This document shows, piece by piece, positions 32,871-41,653 of a stretch of DNA of 64,000 nt (its first letter is position 1; every line of letters starts with the position of its first letter). Under the pieces are notes generated by a model. The model saw only the letters and a program-made list of their open reading frames with translations, was not told the DNA's origin and made no database searches. The stretch is from Bacteroidota bacterium. GTDB lineage: Bacteria; Bacteroidota; Bacteroidia; Cytophagales; Cyclobacteriaceae. Location: contig JACPVX010000013.1 of NCBI GenBank assembly GCA_016191555.1, positions 1 to 64,000 of the forward strand, in the 5' to 3' direction. A program made the translations under genes and the position numbers.

Positions 32871-35480
32871 ATGCATATGAACTCGGCCATCATCCGGCAA
32901 AAATTCCTGGAATTCTTTGAAAGCAAAGGCCATAAAATCGTGCCTTCTGCCCCATTAGTGCTCAAAAATGACCCTTCCTTGCTGTTTACCAACTCGGGGA
33001 TGGTTCAGTTTAAAGATAATTTTTTAGGCAACGCGGTTCCTAAAAATAAACGGGTAGCTGATACCCAAAAGTGCCTTCGCGTAAGTGGCAAGCACAACGA
33101 CCTGGAAGATGTAGGCCTCGACACCTACCACCACACCATGTTTGAAATGCTCGGAAACTGGAGTTTTGGAGACTATTTCAAAAAGGAGGCCATCGCTTGG
33201 GCGTGGGAACTGCTCACGGAAGTTTACCAATTGCCAAAAGACAGATTGTATGTTACCGTTTTTGGTGGCGATAAAGGCGATGGCTTGCCGGTTGATGAAG
33301 AGGCAAAAGACCTATGGCGTGCCGTAGTGGCCGAAGACCGCATTTTGCACGGAAGCAAGAAAGACAACTTCTGGGAGATGGGAGAGAGTGGACCATGTGG
33401 TCCGTGTTCGGAAATTCATATCGATCTACGCTCTGCCGAAGAAGTGGCGAAGAAACCGGGGCGCGATTTAGTGAACAGCGATCATCCGCAGGTGGTAGAA
33501 ATCTGGAATCTCGTATTTATTCAGTTTAATCGATTGGCATCCGGAGCTTTAGAGCCGCTGCCAGATAAGCACGTGGACACGGGCATGGGCTTCGAGCGAT
33601 TGTGCATGGCCATCCAAGGAAAAACTTCTAACTATGATACCGATGTTTTCCGTCCGATGATGGATTTCATCGCCATGCATGGTAACGTGAAGTATGGCGA
33701 TAATATCAAAACCGATATAGCCATTCGTGTGATGGCCGATCATATTCGCGCGGTATCATTTGCTATTTCCGATGGACAATTGCCCAGCAACACAGGAGCA
33801 GGCTATGTGATCCGAAGAATTTTGCGCAGAGCCGTACGCTATGGTTTTTCGTATTTGAATTTTAAAGAGCCATTCATGCATCGCCTCGTGCCGCTGTTGG
33901 CGATTCAATTGAAAGATGTGTTTCCTGAATTGCATCAGCAACAAGAGTATGTGGAGAAAGTGGTGCATGAAGAAGAAATTTCATTCTTGAGAACGTTGGA
34001 GAAGGGTTTAAAGCGAATTGAGAATTTTGATAAAGTAATTTCAGGCGAGCAAGCTTTTGAATTGTACGATACATTTGGTTTCCCGTTTGATCTTACTTCG
34101 TTGATCGCAAGAGAAAGAGGTTGGTCTGTGGATGAAAAGGGCTTTAACGAAGAGATGGCCAAGCAAAAATCCCGCTCCAAAGCAGATGCCTCTAAAGAAA
34201 CCGGAGATTGGGTAACTGTTGCTGAGGGTGACAAGCCGGAGTTCATTGGCTACGATGAACTGACTTCCAATTCACGCATTTTGCGGCACCGCAAAGTGAA
34301 GCAGAAAAACAAAGAGCTGTTTCAATTGGTATTAGATAAAACACCTTTCTATGCGGAAAGCGGTGGCCAGGTAGGAGATACCGGTTTGTTGGAAATTGCC
34401 GGTGAGAAAATTCATGTGGTGGATACCAAAAAGGAAAATGACTTGATTGTTCATTGGGTAGAAAAGTTACCTGCACAGATCGAAGCTCCTGTTACTGCAT
34501 TGGTAAACGTGCCGAAGCGCAAGTTGTCCATGAGCAATCACTCGGCTACCCACTTGTTGCATGCTGCCCTGCGTCAGGTGCTGGGCAAACACGTAGAACA
34601 AAAGGGATCTTTGGTGAACGATAAAATTCTCCGCTTCGACTTCTCGCACTTTGCAGCTATGACCAGCGAAGAACTTTCGCGCGTGGAAACAATTGTCAAC
34701 GAAAAAATTCGCGAGAACATTCAACTGGATGAAAAAAGACACGTGCCTATTGAAAAAGCTAAGGCGCTTGGCGCGATGGCATTGTTTGGCGAAAAGTACG
34801 GTGAGTTTGTTCGTGTGATCACATTTGATCCTGCCTTCTCAGTGGAGTTGTGCGGAGGTACACACGTAAAGGCCACCGGACAAATTGGTTTGTTGAAAAT
34901 TGTTTCAGAGAGTTCCGTAGCGGCCGGTGTGCGAAGAATTGAAGCTGTAACAGCAGATGGTGCTTTTGAATACCTTACTGGATTTTACAATCAGTTGGAG
35001 CAAATCAAATCGCAACTGAAAAATCCGAAAGATGTGGTCGCTTCGGTGCAAACATTAGCGGAGGAAAAACAAGCGCTGGAGAAAAAACTGGAAGTCATCT
35101 ATCAGCAACAAGCCAATCAGCTAAAAGATGTGCTTGCTACGAAGGTGGTAAAGAGCAACGGTCATTCACTCATTGTAGAGCGTGTGTCCGTGCCAACGGC
35201 TGACGGTTTAAAAAATATTGCGTACGCCTTGCGTAATCAGTTTGACGATTTGATTCTGGTCTTAGCAGCAGATATCGAAGGCAAACCTCAAGTGGCGGTG
35301 ATGCTCGGAGAAAAAGTGGAGGCTGCGAAAAAATTTCATGCCGGTAATATGGTGAAGGAGTTAGCGAAAGAAATTGATGGTGGCGGTGGCGGACAACCTT
35401 TCTTTGCGACAGCTGGAGGGAAGAACCTCGAAGGATTAGAGAGCGTGATTGTGAAGGCAAAAGGATTGATAGATAAGTAA
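32871..35480 (+). CDS. alaS: Alanyl-tRNA synthetase
   Basis: 869 residues, complete. The class II catalytic core begins at IRQKFLEFFESKGHKIVPSA and includes SGKHNDLEDVG and MLGNWSFGDYF; the editing domain carries NHSATHLLH and CGGTHVKATG; a C-terminal DHHA1/oligomerisation domain with a coiled coil and a Gly-rich GGGGGQPFFATAGG follows. The protein charges tRNA-Ala and clears Ser/Gly. A second ATG at 32877 is an alternative start. It leads a tight four-gene run. Confidence 0.98.
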   Translation: MHMNSAIIRQKFLEFFESKGHKIVPSAPLVLKNDPSLLFTNSGMVQFKDNFLGNAVPKNKRVADTQKCLRVSGKHNDLEDVGLDTYHHTMFEMLGNWSFGDYFKKEAIAWAWELLTEVYQLPKDRLYVTVFGGDKGDGLPVDEEAKDLWRAVVAEDRILHGSKKDNFWEMGESGPCGPCSEIHIDLRSAEEVAKKPGRDLVNSDHPQVVEIWNLVFIQFNRLASGALEPLPDKHVDTGMGFERLCMAIQGKTSNYDTDVFRPMMDFIAMHGNVKYGDNIKTDIAIRVMADHIRAVSFAISDGQLPSNTGAGYVIRRILRRAVRYGFSYLNFKEPFMHRLVPLLAIQLKDVFPELHQQQEYVEKVVHEEEISFLRTLEKGLKRIENFDKVISGEQAFELYDTFGFPFDLTSLIARERGWSVDEKGFNEEMAKQKSRSKADASKETGDWVTVAEGDKPEFIGYDELTSNSRILRHRKVKQKNKELFQLVLDKTPFYAESGGQVGDTGLLEIAGEKIHVVDTKKENDLIVHWVEKLPAQIEAPVTALVNVPKRKLSMSNHSATHLLHAALRQVLGKHVEQKGSLVNDKILRFDFSHFAAMTSEELSRVETIVNEKIRENIQLDEKRHVPIEKAKALGAMALFGEKYGEFVRVITFDPAFSVELCGGTHVKATGQIGLLKIVSESSVAAGVRRIEAVTADGAFEYLTGFYNQLEQIKSQLKNPKDVVASVQTLAEEKQALEKKLEVIYQQQANQLKDVLATKVVKSNGHSLIVERVSVPTADGLKNIAYALRNQFDDLILVLAADIEGKPQVAVMLGEKVEAAKKFHAGNMVKELAKEIDGGGGGQPFFATAGGKNLEGLESVIVKAKGLIDK

Positions 35481-35481
35481 A

Positions 35482-36123
35482 ATGCGGAATATAATTATTG
35501 TAGTTACCCTGTTTATGCATTCAGTATGTTTGAGCCAAATCAAATATACCTTGAGAGTGGTGGATAGAGAAACACTTTTACCCTTGGACAAGGTAAAGAT
35601 ATTATCCGATACGATAGCTTATTCTAATTTTAAAGGGTTCTTTCAGCTCAACGGAAAAGAAAAAGATACCATTCTTTTGCAATTGACTGGATATGATGAA
35701 ATGAAAGTAATACTTCCCTCAACACCAATTTTTTCCATTGAATTAAAACGAACTGAGACAGACGAAGAAAGAAAACTTAGAAGTGAATTTTATAAATATT
35801 TGGGAGAAACAATTCGATATCCGGCAGACGCAAGACGGAGAGGCATAGCAGGTAGAACGTATGTATTGTTTGAAGTTGACTCGATTGGACAGGTAACGCG
35901 CACGGAGGAACTGATTGAGCTTTCAGGAGGATGTTCCAGTGAAATAGCTCGTGTCTTAAAAAAATCACCACCGACGTGGCACCAAATCAGAAGCAATAGG
36001 ATTTTTGTCGTGCCTGTTACGTTTAAGTTGGGTAATCAAGTTGAGAAACTTCAAAAATTGAATAAGATTCCTGCTGGTGCAATCCTTATTCCTGAAGTGG
36101 TTGTCCATGCCGTTACCTATTAG
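35482..36123 (+). CDS. TonB C-terminal domain protein, exported
   Basis: 213 residues. Signal peptide at 1-18 (VTLFMHSVCLSQ), then a carboxypeptidase-regulatory-like beta-domain (YTLRVVDRETLLPLDKVKIL), and a TonB-like C-terminal domain (LGETIRYPADARRRGIAGRT, YVLFEVDSIGQVT, VVPVTFKLG). It lacks the cytoplasmic and membrane anchor of a true TonB energy transducer, so it is likely a periplasmic TonB-fold protein that does not couple energy. It starts two bases after alaS and is followed two bases later by gatB. Confidence 0.8.
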   Translation: MRNIIIVVTLFMHSVCLSQIKYTLRVVDRETLLPLDKVKILSDTIAYSNFKGFFQLNGKEKDTILLQLTGYDEMKVILPSTPIFSIELKRTETDEERKLRSEFYKYLGETIRYPADARRRGIAGRTYVLFEVDSIGQVTRTEELIELSGGCSSEIARVLKKSPPTWHQIRSNRIFVVPVTFKLGNQVEKLQKLNKIPAGAILIPEVVVHAVTY

Positions 36124-36125
36124 CC

Positions 36126-37580
36126 ATGAAGTCCTCAACTGATAAATATCGTTTGGTTATTGGACTGGAGGTACATGCGCAACTTCTTACCTCCAGCAAA
36201 ATATTCAATGCCGATGAAGCCGCATATGGAGGTGCGCCTAATACGCATGTAGGCGTGATCACCCTAGCGCATCCAGGCACTTTGCCAAAACTGAACAGAC
36301 AAACAGTCGAGTTGGCCGCGCGGATGGGCCTCGCCTGTAATTCGCGTATTTCGCCCTTTCAGATTTTTGATCGCAAAAATTATTTCTATCCCGATCTGCC
36401 GAAAGGCTATCAACTCACACAAGATCGCACACCTATTTGTGTCGGTGGTTACATCACCATTCGAAATAAAGAAGGTGCAGAAAAAAAGATTGTACTGAAT
36501 CGCATTCACCTAGAAGAAGATGCCGGTAAGTCCATTCACATCGAAAATGAGAGTGACACACTTTTGGATTTCAATCGCTCCGGTGTTCCGCTCATTGAAA
36601 TAGTGACAGAACCTGTGATAGAATCTTCTGAAGATGCCGGAGCACTGATGACTGAAATCAGAAAGGTGGTGCGTTACCTTTCCATCTGTGATGGAAACAT
36701 GGAAGAAGGTTCTTTACGTTGCGATGCGAACGTATCGGTTATGTTGAAAGATGCCAAAGAATTGGGCAAGAAGGTGGAAGTAAAAAATATGAATTCCATT
36801 CGCAATGTGCAGCGCGCCATCGATCACGAATTCGAGCGGCAGGTGCAATTGCTGGAACAAGGCAAACCAGTGGTTTCTGAAACCCGCACCTTCAATGCCA
36901 ATGATGGAAAAACGTATAGCATGCGCACCAAAGAGGAATTGAACGACTATCGTTACTTTCCCGATCCGGACGTAAGCCCATTACAGATTTCAGACGAATG
37001 GCTCAGTGAAATAAGAAACAGCATGCCGCTTTTGCCGCAGCAACTCTATCAAAAATTCATTACCGAGTATCATCTTCCATCTTACGATGCACAGGTGATT
37101 ACCGATTCGAAAGAAATGGCCGCCTACTTTGAAGCGGTGTGTAAATCCATTCAAAATTTTAAGGCAGTCTCCAATTGGCTGATGGGGCCTGTTAAATCGT
37201 ATATCAATGAATCAGGTATCGATATCACTCAAATTCAACTGCCTCCACAGGCATTGGCCGAATTAATAGCACTGATTGATCAGGGGAAACTTAATTTTGC
37301 TATCGCATCACAGCAGTTGTTTCCCGAGGCAATGAAACAGCCGCAGAAAAGTATGACTGCGTTGGCTGCGGAACTAAATTTAGTGCAGGAGAGTAATACA
37401 GATACCATTCTTACGATCGTGCAGGACGTGGTGAAAGAATTTCCAGCCAAAGTAGCGGAGTATAAAAAAGGCAAGAAGGTGATTGTTACCATGTTTATGG
37501 GTGAGGTGATGAAGCGCAGTAAGGGGAAAGCAGATCCTAAACTCGCCACCGACTTGATTATACAGGAATTAGCTAAATAA
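36126..37580 (+). CDS. gatB: Asp/Glu-tRNA amidotransferase subunit B
   Basis: 484 residues. The GatB core runs from YRLVIGLEVHAQLLTSSKIF through ADEAAYGGAPNTH, LPKGYQLTQ, GVPLIEIVTEP and MEEGSLRCDANVSV; the C-terminal YqeY-like helical tail (LNFAIASQQLFPEA) is present. GatB carries the kinase and tRNA-binding part of GatCAB, which amidates mischarged Glu-tRNA-Gln or Asp-tRNA-Asn. The gatA and gatC genes are not in the window. Confidence 0.97.
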   Translation: MKSSTDKYRLVIGLEVHAQLLTSSKIFNADEAAYGGAPNTHVGVITLAHPGTLPKLNRQTVELAARMGLACNSRISPFQIFDRKNYFYPDLPKGYQLTQDRTPICVGGYITIRNKEGAEKKIVLNRIHLEEDAGKSIHIENESDTLLDFNRSGVPLIEIVTEPVIESSEDAGALMTEIRKVVRYLSICDGNMEEGSLRCDANVSVMLKDAKELGKKVEVKNMNSIRNVQRAIDHEFERQVQLLEQGKPVVSETRTFNANDGKTYSMRTKEELNDYRYFPDPDVSPLQISDEWLSEIRNSMPLLPQQLYQKFITEYHLPSYDAQVITDSKEMAAYFEAVCKSIQNFKAVSNWLMGPVKSYINESGIDITQIQLPPQALAELIALIDQGKLNFAIASQQLFPEAMKQPQKSMTALAAELNLVQESNTDTILTIVQDVVKEFPAKVAEYKKGKKVIVTMFMGEVMKRSKGKADPKLATDLIIQELAK

Positions 37581-37586
37581 ATTAAA

Positions 37587-38735
37587 ATGAAGTCATCTAT
37601 GATACTGTGGATTAATGTTTTGCTGACAGGGTTCCTTTTTAATTGTAGTCCAGCTGCTAAAGAAGAAGCGAAAGATGGTGGTTGGGATATTGTGCTTTCT
37701 GGCAAAGTAGGCTTTCCACAACAAGGTGAAATTTACATTCAGGAAATCCGTCAAGATGGAAAAGCTAAACGCGATACGATCCAATTGCGAAAGGATTATT
37801 CATTCGCGAAGCGGTTGCATTTAACCGAAGCAGGATTCTACAATGTGAACTTTTACAATCGCCAAGCCATCAACATCATGCTATACAAGTCCAATGTTGA
37901 ATTAAATGTCGATGGAAACAATCAACAAGGTTTTGTGCAAATCAAAGGTTCTCCCGATCATGATTTGATCAGCCAAGTGCAAATGATGATGAACCAATCG
38001 CAAGGCGGACCGGAGATGATGGCATTGCAAGCCGAATTTGAAAAAGCGGTAGCCGCCAATGACAATCAAAAAGTTGCCCTGTTACAAAACAAGGCAATGA
38101 TGTTGGTGGAAAATGGCAAGGCCCAGTTGGTAGCTTTATTAAAACAACAACCTACCTCTTTAGCATTGTTCAACCTCTTGCAAGATCCCAATTTGTTGGA
38201 TAAGGATAAAAACCTTGATTTGTTTGTGTCATCAGCCGAAAAATTTCAGAAAGACTGGCCTACATCACCTTTCACGAAAGAGTTAGTTGCCATGACGGAG
38301 AAAATGAAAATTACCGCTGTCGGACAATTAGCTCCCGAAATCGCCTTGCCCAATCCATCTGGTCAGATTGTAAAACTTTCATCGTTGCGCGGAAAATATG
38401 TACTGATCGATTTTTGGGCGAAGTGGTGCGGCCCCTGTCGCAAAGAAAATCCAAACGTAGTGCGCGCATACAATCGATTCAAAAATAAGGGCTTTGAAGT
38501 GTACGGAGTTTCGTTAGATCGAAATAAGCAAGAGTGGATGCAAGCCATTCAGGAAGATGGCCTCGCGTGGACGCAAGTTTCTGATTTACAATATTTCAAT
38601 TCGCAAGCAGCCCGCGACTACAATATTCAGGCAATTCCATTTTCAATTCTACTCGATAAAGAGGGAAAGATCATAGCGAAAAATTTGCGCGGAGCGGCTC
38701 TCGAACAAAAACTCGAGGAAGTCTTAGGCAAGTAA
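37587..38735 (+). CDS. TlpA-type thioredoxin lipoprotein with DUF4369 domain
   Basis: 382 residues. An N-terminal lipoprotein-like signal ends at Cys20 (LLTGFLFNC), a DUF4369 beta-domain follows (GKVGFPQQGEIYIQEI) with a helical middle, and the C-terminal thioredoxin domain has WAKWCGPCRKENP (C281/C284) and the cis-Pro AIPFSILLDKEG. These proteins are periplasm-facing disulfide reductases for cytochrome or envelope protein maturation. Last gene of the alaS run. Confidence 0.92.
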   Translation: MKSSMILWINVLLTGFLFNCSPAAKEEAKDGGWDIVLSGKVGFPQQGEIYIQEIRQDGKAKRDTIQLRKDYSFAKRLHLTEAGFYNVNFYNRQAINIMLYKSNVELNVDGNNQQGFVQIKGSPDHDLISQVQMMMNQSQGGPEMMALQAEFEKAVAANDNQKVALLQNKAMMLVENGKAQLVALLKQQPTSLALFNLLQDPNLLDKDKNLDLFVSSAEKFQKDWPTSPFTKELVAMTEKMKITAVGQLAPEIALPNPSGQIVKLSSLRGKYVLIDFWAKWCGPCRKENPNVVRAYNRFKNKGFEVYGVSLDRNKQEWMQAIQEDGLAWTQVSDLQYFNSQAARDYNIQAIPFSILLDKEGKIIAKNLRGAALEQKLEEVLGK

Positions 38736-38756
38736 GTTTTACTTTTTGATGTGTTT

Positions 38757-38783
38757 ACCCTGACAATCCAAGGGATTCGTCAG
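38757..38783. repeat. Second copy of the bulged-hairpin repeat, after the TlpA gene
   Basis: CTGACAATCC-AAG-GGATTCGTCAG with a preceding ACCC; 24 of 27 bases match the element at 27140-27166. The outer stem pairs with one bulged C. The changed base pair (T-A at 27152/27156, C-G here) keeps the stem. Confidence 0.75.
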
Positions 38784-38824
38784 TTTATAACACAACTTTA
38801 ATTCTCTATTCATTATGTGGGTTG

Positions 38825-38856
38825 AAAAATTGCCCGACTAAGTCGGGCAATTTTTT
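38825..38856. terminator. Bidirectional terminator between TlpA and M56 genes
   Basis: A long perfect stem AAAATTGCCCGACT / AGTCGGGCAATTTT followed by six Ts, between convergent genes; A and T tracts on both strands. Confidence 0.92.
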
Positions 38857-38862
38857 GTGATC

Positions 38863-40404
38863 CTACTTCGCTTTTTTGCCTACCGCCACTACTTCTTCCA
38901 ATGAGTTGTCTACCCTTGAATCATCTGCTTTTTCTTCCGATCCATCTAACTTATAAACAATCGGCATCACCATTTTCATCCTTACAATTTTATCTTGATG
39001 AATTGCCGGACGCCATTTTGTATCCAGTTGTATTAAGGTTCGCATCGCTTCGGTATCTAACGCTTCATCTAAGCTCCTCAGTACTTTGTAATCCGTTGTG
39101 GATCCATCGGTATTGATCACAAACTCAATAAACACTTTTCCCTCTATTCCCTTCTGGCGGGCTTCCAATGGATACTTTAATGTGTAGGCAATGTTGCGAT
39201 AGAAATTGTCCATGCCAAATAGGGGAGCGGCCATTTCATCTACTTGTGAAAAAACAGCGGACTCGTCTTTAGGTAACGATTTGATGCGTTCGTAGCGTTT
39301 GTTAAATTCCACAAAAACAAAACTACCATCTTCGGTTTGCGGAGATACGCTAACAGTTCCGAAGTCGGCTTGTTTCGAATATGCTTCTAATTTTTCATGG
39401 GTTTCCTCTCCGGATTTTAGAATGACGTAAGTACTGGATGGATTCCCTTTCTGTAATTCTGCCAGTTGTTTTTTAGCCTCAGCAGGAAGCTGTTCAACTT
39501 TAATACCACTGGTAGCGTTTTCCTTTATCTGATCGTGACATGCCACGGCTAAAAGAAAAATTGGAATGACCGTAAGCGTATAAATTATTTTGCTCACGGG
39601 TATTTTACGTTTCAAAGTTTTCATCATAGAAATTCGTTTAATGGTTAAAGAATTGTGAAAATGGTTGGCGATAGGAAACTGAGCCGATTGTAACGCAACT
39701 TTCGCCAACAAGCTGCAATACTGTTCCACATCCGTATTTTCAACCGAGCGCGCATCGGCTTCAAATTCGTGAAGTTGAACAAGTGCTTTTTTGTAAATCA
39801 GTAAGATCGGATTAAACCAACAAACAACATGGGCCATATTTACAAGAAGAATGTCGATAGTATGCCCCTGTTTGGCATGTGTAGATTCGTGTTCTAAAAT
39901 CGCTTCTTTCTCTTGCAAATTGTACTGCTTGGCTCGTCCAATAAAAATGTAGTGGAAAAAGGAAAAAGTGGGCATCGCCTCATCGGATTCAACTACTTTA
40001 AAATTTCTCCAGGTATAAGCCAATTGCTTTGAAAAAAATCGATGCAAAGAAACAATTCTGATGACGAGGATAGCGAGGAACAGACATGCACCTCCCCAAT
40101 AGATCATTTCAAATACGGTTATAGTAGGCGGCACCTCACCCGTGTTAATTGAAGATTGCTCCGTGATGATTAATTCCGGCAGCCATTGAGTTGGTATTAT
40201 TTGATCAACTTGGGGAATGACTTGAATAGGAGCTGCAATTGAAAATTGTAAAAGCGGAAATAGAAACGAACTGATAATGGCCAGTAGGAGATAGGCTCGC
40301 TTAAAGCCAAACTGATTTTCATTTCGCAGGCCAATCCAATATACAATCAGGAAGAGGCACAGCCCGATATTGCATGCCAGCAAATATTGAAGTAACGATT
40401 TCAT
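38863..40404 (-). CDS. BlaR1-like M56 family peptidase with TonB C-terminal domain
   Basis: 513 residues. Transmembrane helices near the N-terminus (10-60 and 100-120) frame the M56 metalloprotease, with the zinc motif EHESTH at 171-176; another membrane helix follows around 270-290 (IIYTLTVIPIFLLAVACHD), and a TonB-like domain ends the chain (RNIAYTLKYPLEARQKGIEG, VFIEFVINTDGST). Such proteins sense envelope signals and, in BlaR1, cleave the partner repressor. The gene overlaps the upstream blaI-like gene by four bases, so they form one operon. What it senses is unknown. Confidence 0.9.
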   Translation of the reverse strand: MKSLLQYLLACNIGLCLFLIVYWIGLRNENQFGFKRAYLLLAIISSFLFPLLQFSIAAPIQVIPQVDQIIPTQWLPELIITEQSSINTGEVPPTITVFEMIYWGGACLFLAILVIRIVSLHRFFSKQLAYTWRNFKVVESDEAMPTFSFFHYIFIGRAKQYNLQEKEAILEHESTHAKQGHTIDILLVNMAHVVCWFNPILLIYKKALVQLHEFEADARSVENTDVEQYCSLLAKVALQSAQFPIANHFHNSLTIKRISMMKTLKRKIPVSKIIYTLTVIPIFLLAVACHDQIKENATSGIKVEQLPAEAKKQLAELQKGNPSSTYVILKSGEETHEKLEAYSKQADFGTVSVSPQTEDGSFVFVEFNKRYERIKSLPKDESAVFSQVDEMAAPLFGMDNFYRNIAYTLKYPLEARQKGIEGKVFIEFVINTDGSTTDYKVLRSLDEALDTEAMRTLIQLDTKWRPAIHQDKIVRMKMVMPIVYKLDGSEEKADDSRVDNSLEEVVAVGKKAK

Positions 40405-40781
40405 TTCTTTTGCTTTTTTAAGTTTTCTAATTCCTTCACCAACTGATCGATGTCTTGCACATCCATTTTATTTTCGGCTGCGAAAAAAGAAACCAAACTT
40501 TGAAACGAGCCACCGAAATACCCCGTCACCAAATTGTTTAAATAAAAATGCGTGTATTTCTCTTTAGCTATCAGAGGAAAGTACTCGTGTGTTTTTCCAT
40601 ACGCCTTATAACCGATGAATCCTTTCTTCTCTAAGATGCGGACAATCGTAGAAACTGTATTGTAAGCCGGTTTGGGATTCGGAAACTGCTCTACAATATC
40701 TTTTACGAAGGCTTTCTCCAGTTTCCATAAAATCTGCATGATCTGATCTTCGGCTTTCGTTAATTCTTTCATTTCTCGCAT
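40401..40781 (-). CDS. BlaI/MecI/CopY family repressor
   Basis: 126 residues. Winged helix of the BlaI family: LTKAEDQIMQILWKLEKAFV, YNTVSTIVRILEKKGFIGYK, THEYFPLIAKEKY. It represses the operon and is inactivated by proteolysis through the M56 partner, with which it overlaps by four bases (ATGA). An alternative ATG lies at 40772. The promoter upstream contains a perfect palindrome suited as its operator. Confidence 0.94.
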   Translation of the reverse strand: MREMKELTKAEDQIMQILWKLEKAFVKDIVEQFPNPKPAYNTVSTIVRILEKKGFIGYKAYGKTHEYFPLIAKEKYTHFYLNNLVTGYFGGSFQSLVSFFAAENKMDVQDIDQLVKELENLKKQKK

Positions 40782-40822
40782 TATATGATGTGGTTTGCTA
40801 CTCTTAACTAGTGATTACGTTG

Positions 40823-40853
40823 CAAAACTAAGTATTTAGTTATATAAAACAAA
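40823..40853 (-). promoter_or_regulatory. Promoter and palindromic operator of the BlaI/M56 operon
   Basis: On the minus strand: -33 TTTG (40850-40853), 19-bp spacer, -7 TAGTTTTG (40823-40830). The perfect palindrome AACTAAGTATTTAGTT (40826-40841) covers the -7 box and part of the spacer, exactly where a BlaI-type dimer would block polymerase. Transcription should start near 40816, about 35 bases before the ATG. Confidence 0.72.
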
Positions 40854-40890
40854 TTAAATTTATTTCCCATTAATAAAGAATAGCTGATTG

Positions 40891-41544
40891 CTAATTAATT
40901 GTAAAACAATAGGATATAAGATTGGCACCCATCATTAGCGCCTGCTTCCGCTTTTCTTCCGGGTCGTTGTGTATGCGCTGGTCTTCCCAGCCATTACCCA
41001 AATCACACTCATATGAATAGAAAACTACTAGGCGCCCTTGATAGAAAATACCCAGACCTTGTGGTGGCTTGCTATCATGTTCGTGAATTTTAGGTAGACC
41101 TCCGGGAAAATTGAATTTCTGATGATAAATGGCATGTGTAAAGGGTATATCGACCAACTCAGCCTCTGGAAAAACCTTTTTTAGCTCTAAACGAATAAAT
41201 TTATCTAGGCCATAATTGTCATCCACATGCAAAAAACCACCTCCAATCAAATACTTCCTCAAATTTGCTGCTTCATCCATTGAAAAAACCACGTTTCCGT
41301 GGCCAGTCATATAAATATAAGCGTAATCAAAAAGGGCAGGACTATTTACTTCTACTACATCTTCTTCGGCTTCCAAATGAGTTCCTAACTCTTTATTGCA
41401 GAACGATATGAGATTTGGCAAGGCCGTTTTATTAGCATACCAATCACCCCCTCCGTTGTATTTTAATTTGGCAATTTTAAGTTGCCCAAATGATGCGATG
41501 GTTACAAAACAACATGAAATGGTAATACAGGCCAGTCTTCTCAT
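40891..41544 (-). CDS. DUF4159 family exported protein
   Basis: 217 residues, signal peptide ending SFG-QLKIA. The DUF4159 pattern is seen in LKYNGGGDWYANKTALPNLI, PALFDYAYIYMTGHGNVVFS, LRKYLIGGGFLHVDDNYGLD, and GQGLVVFYSYECDLGNGWED-type C-terminal motifs. The fold resembles class I glutamine amidotransferase-like proteins, but catalytic residues are not evident; function unknown. Followed 109 bp downstream by the BlaI operon on the same strand but with that operon's own promoter. Confidence 0.88.
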   Translation of the reverse strand: MRRLACITISCCFVTIASFGQLKIAKLKYNGGGDWYANKTALPNLISFCNKELGTHLEAEEDVVEVNSPALFDYAYIYMTGHGNVVFSMDEAANLRKYLIGGGFLHVDDNYGLDKFIRLELKKVFPEAELVDIPFTHAIYHQKFNFPGGLPKIHEHDSKPPQGLGIFYQGRLVVFYSYECDLGNGWEDQRIHNDPEEKRKQALMMGANLISYCFTIN

Positions 41545-41653
41545 AGTGAAAGAAACAATTAATTTTTCAATGAATTTAAAGTTTTGAAACTTTTTTTGTG
41601 TGTCATTAAACTATCAGAAAGCTTTTTACTCTAAGCAACAAAAAACAAAACCC

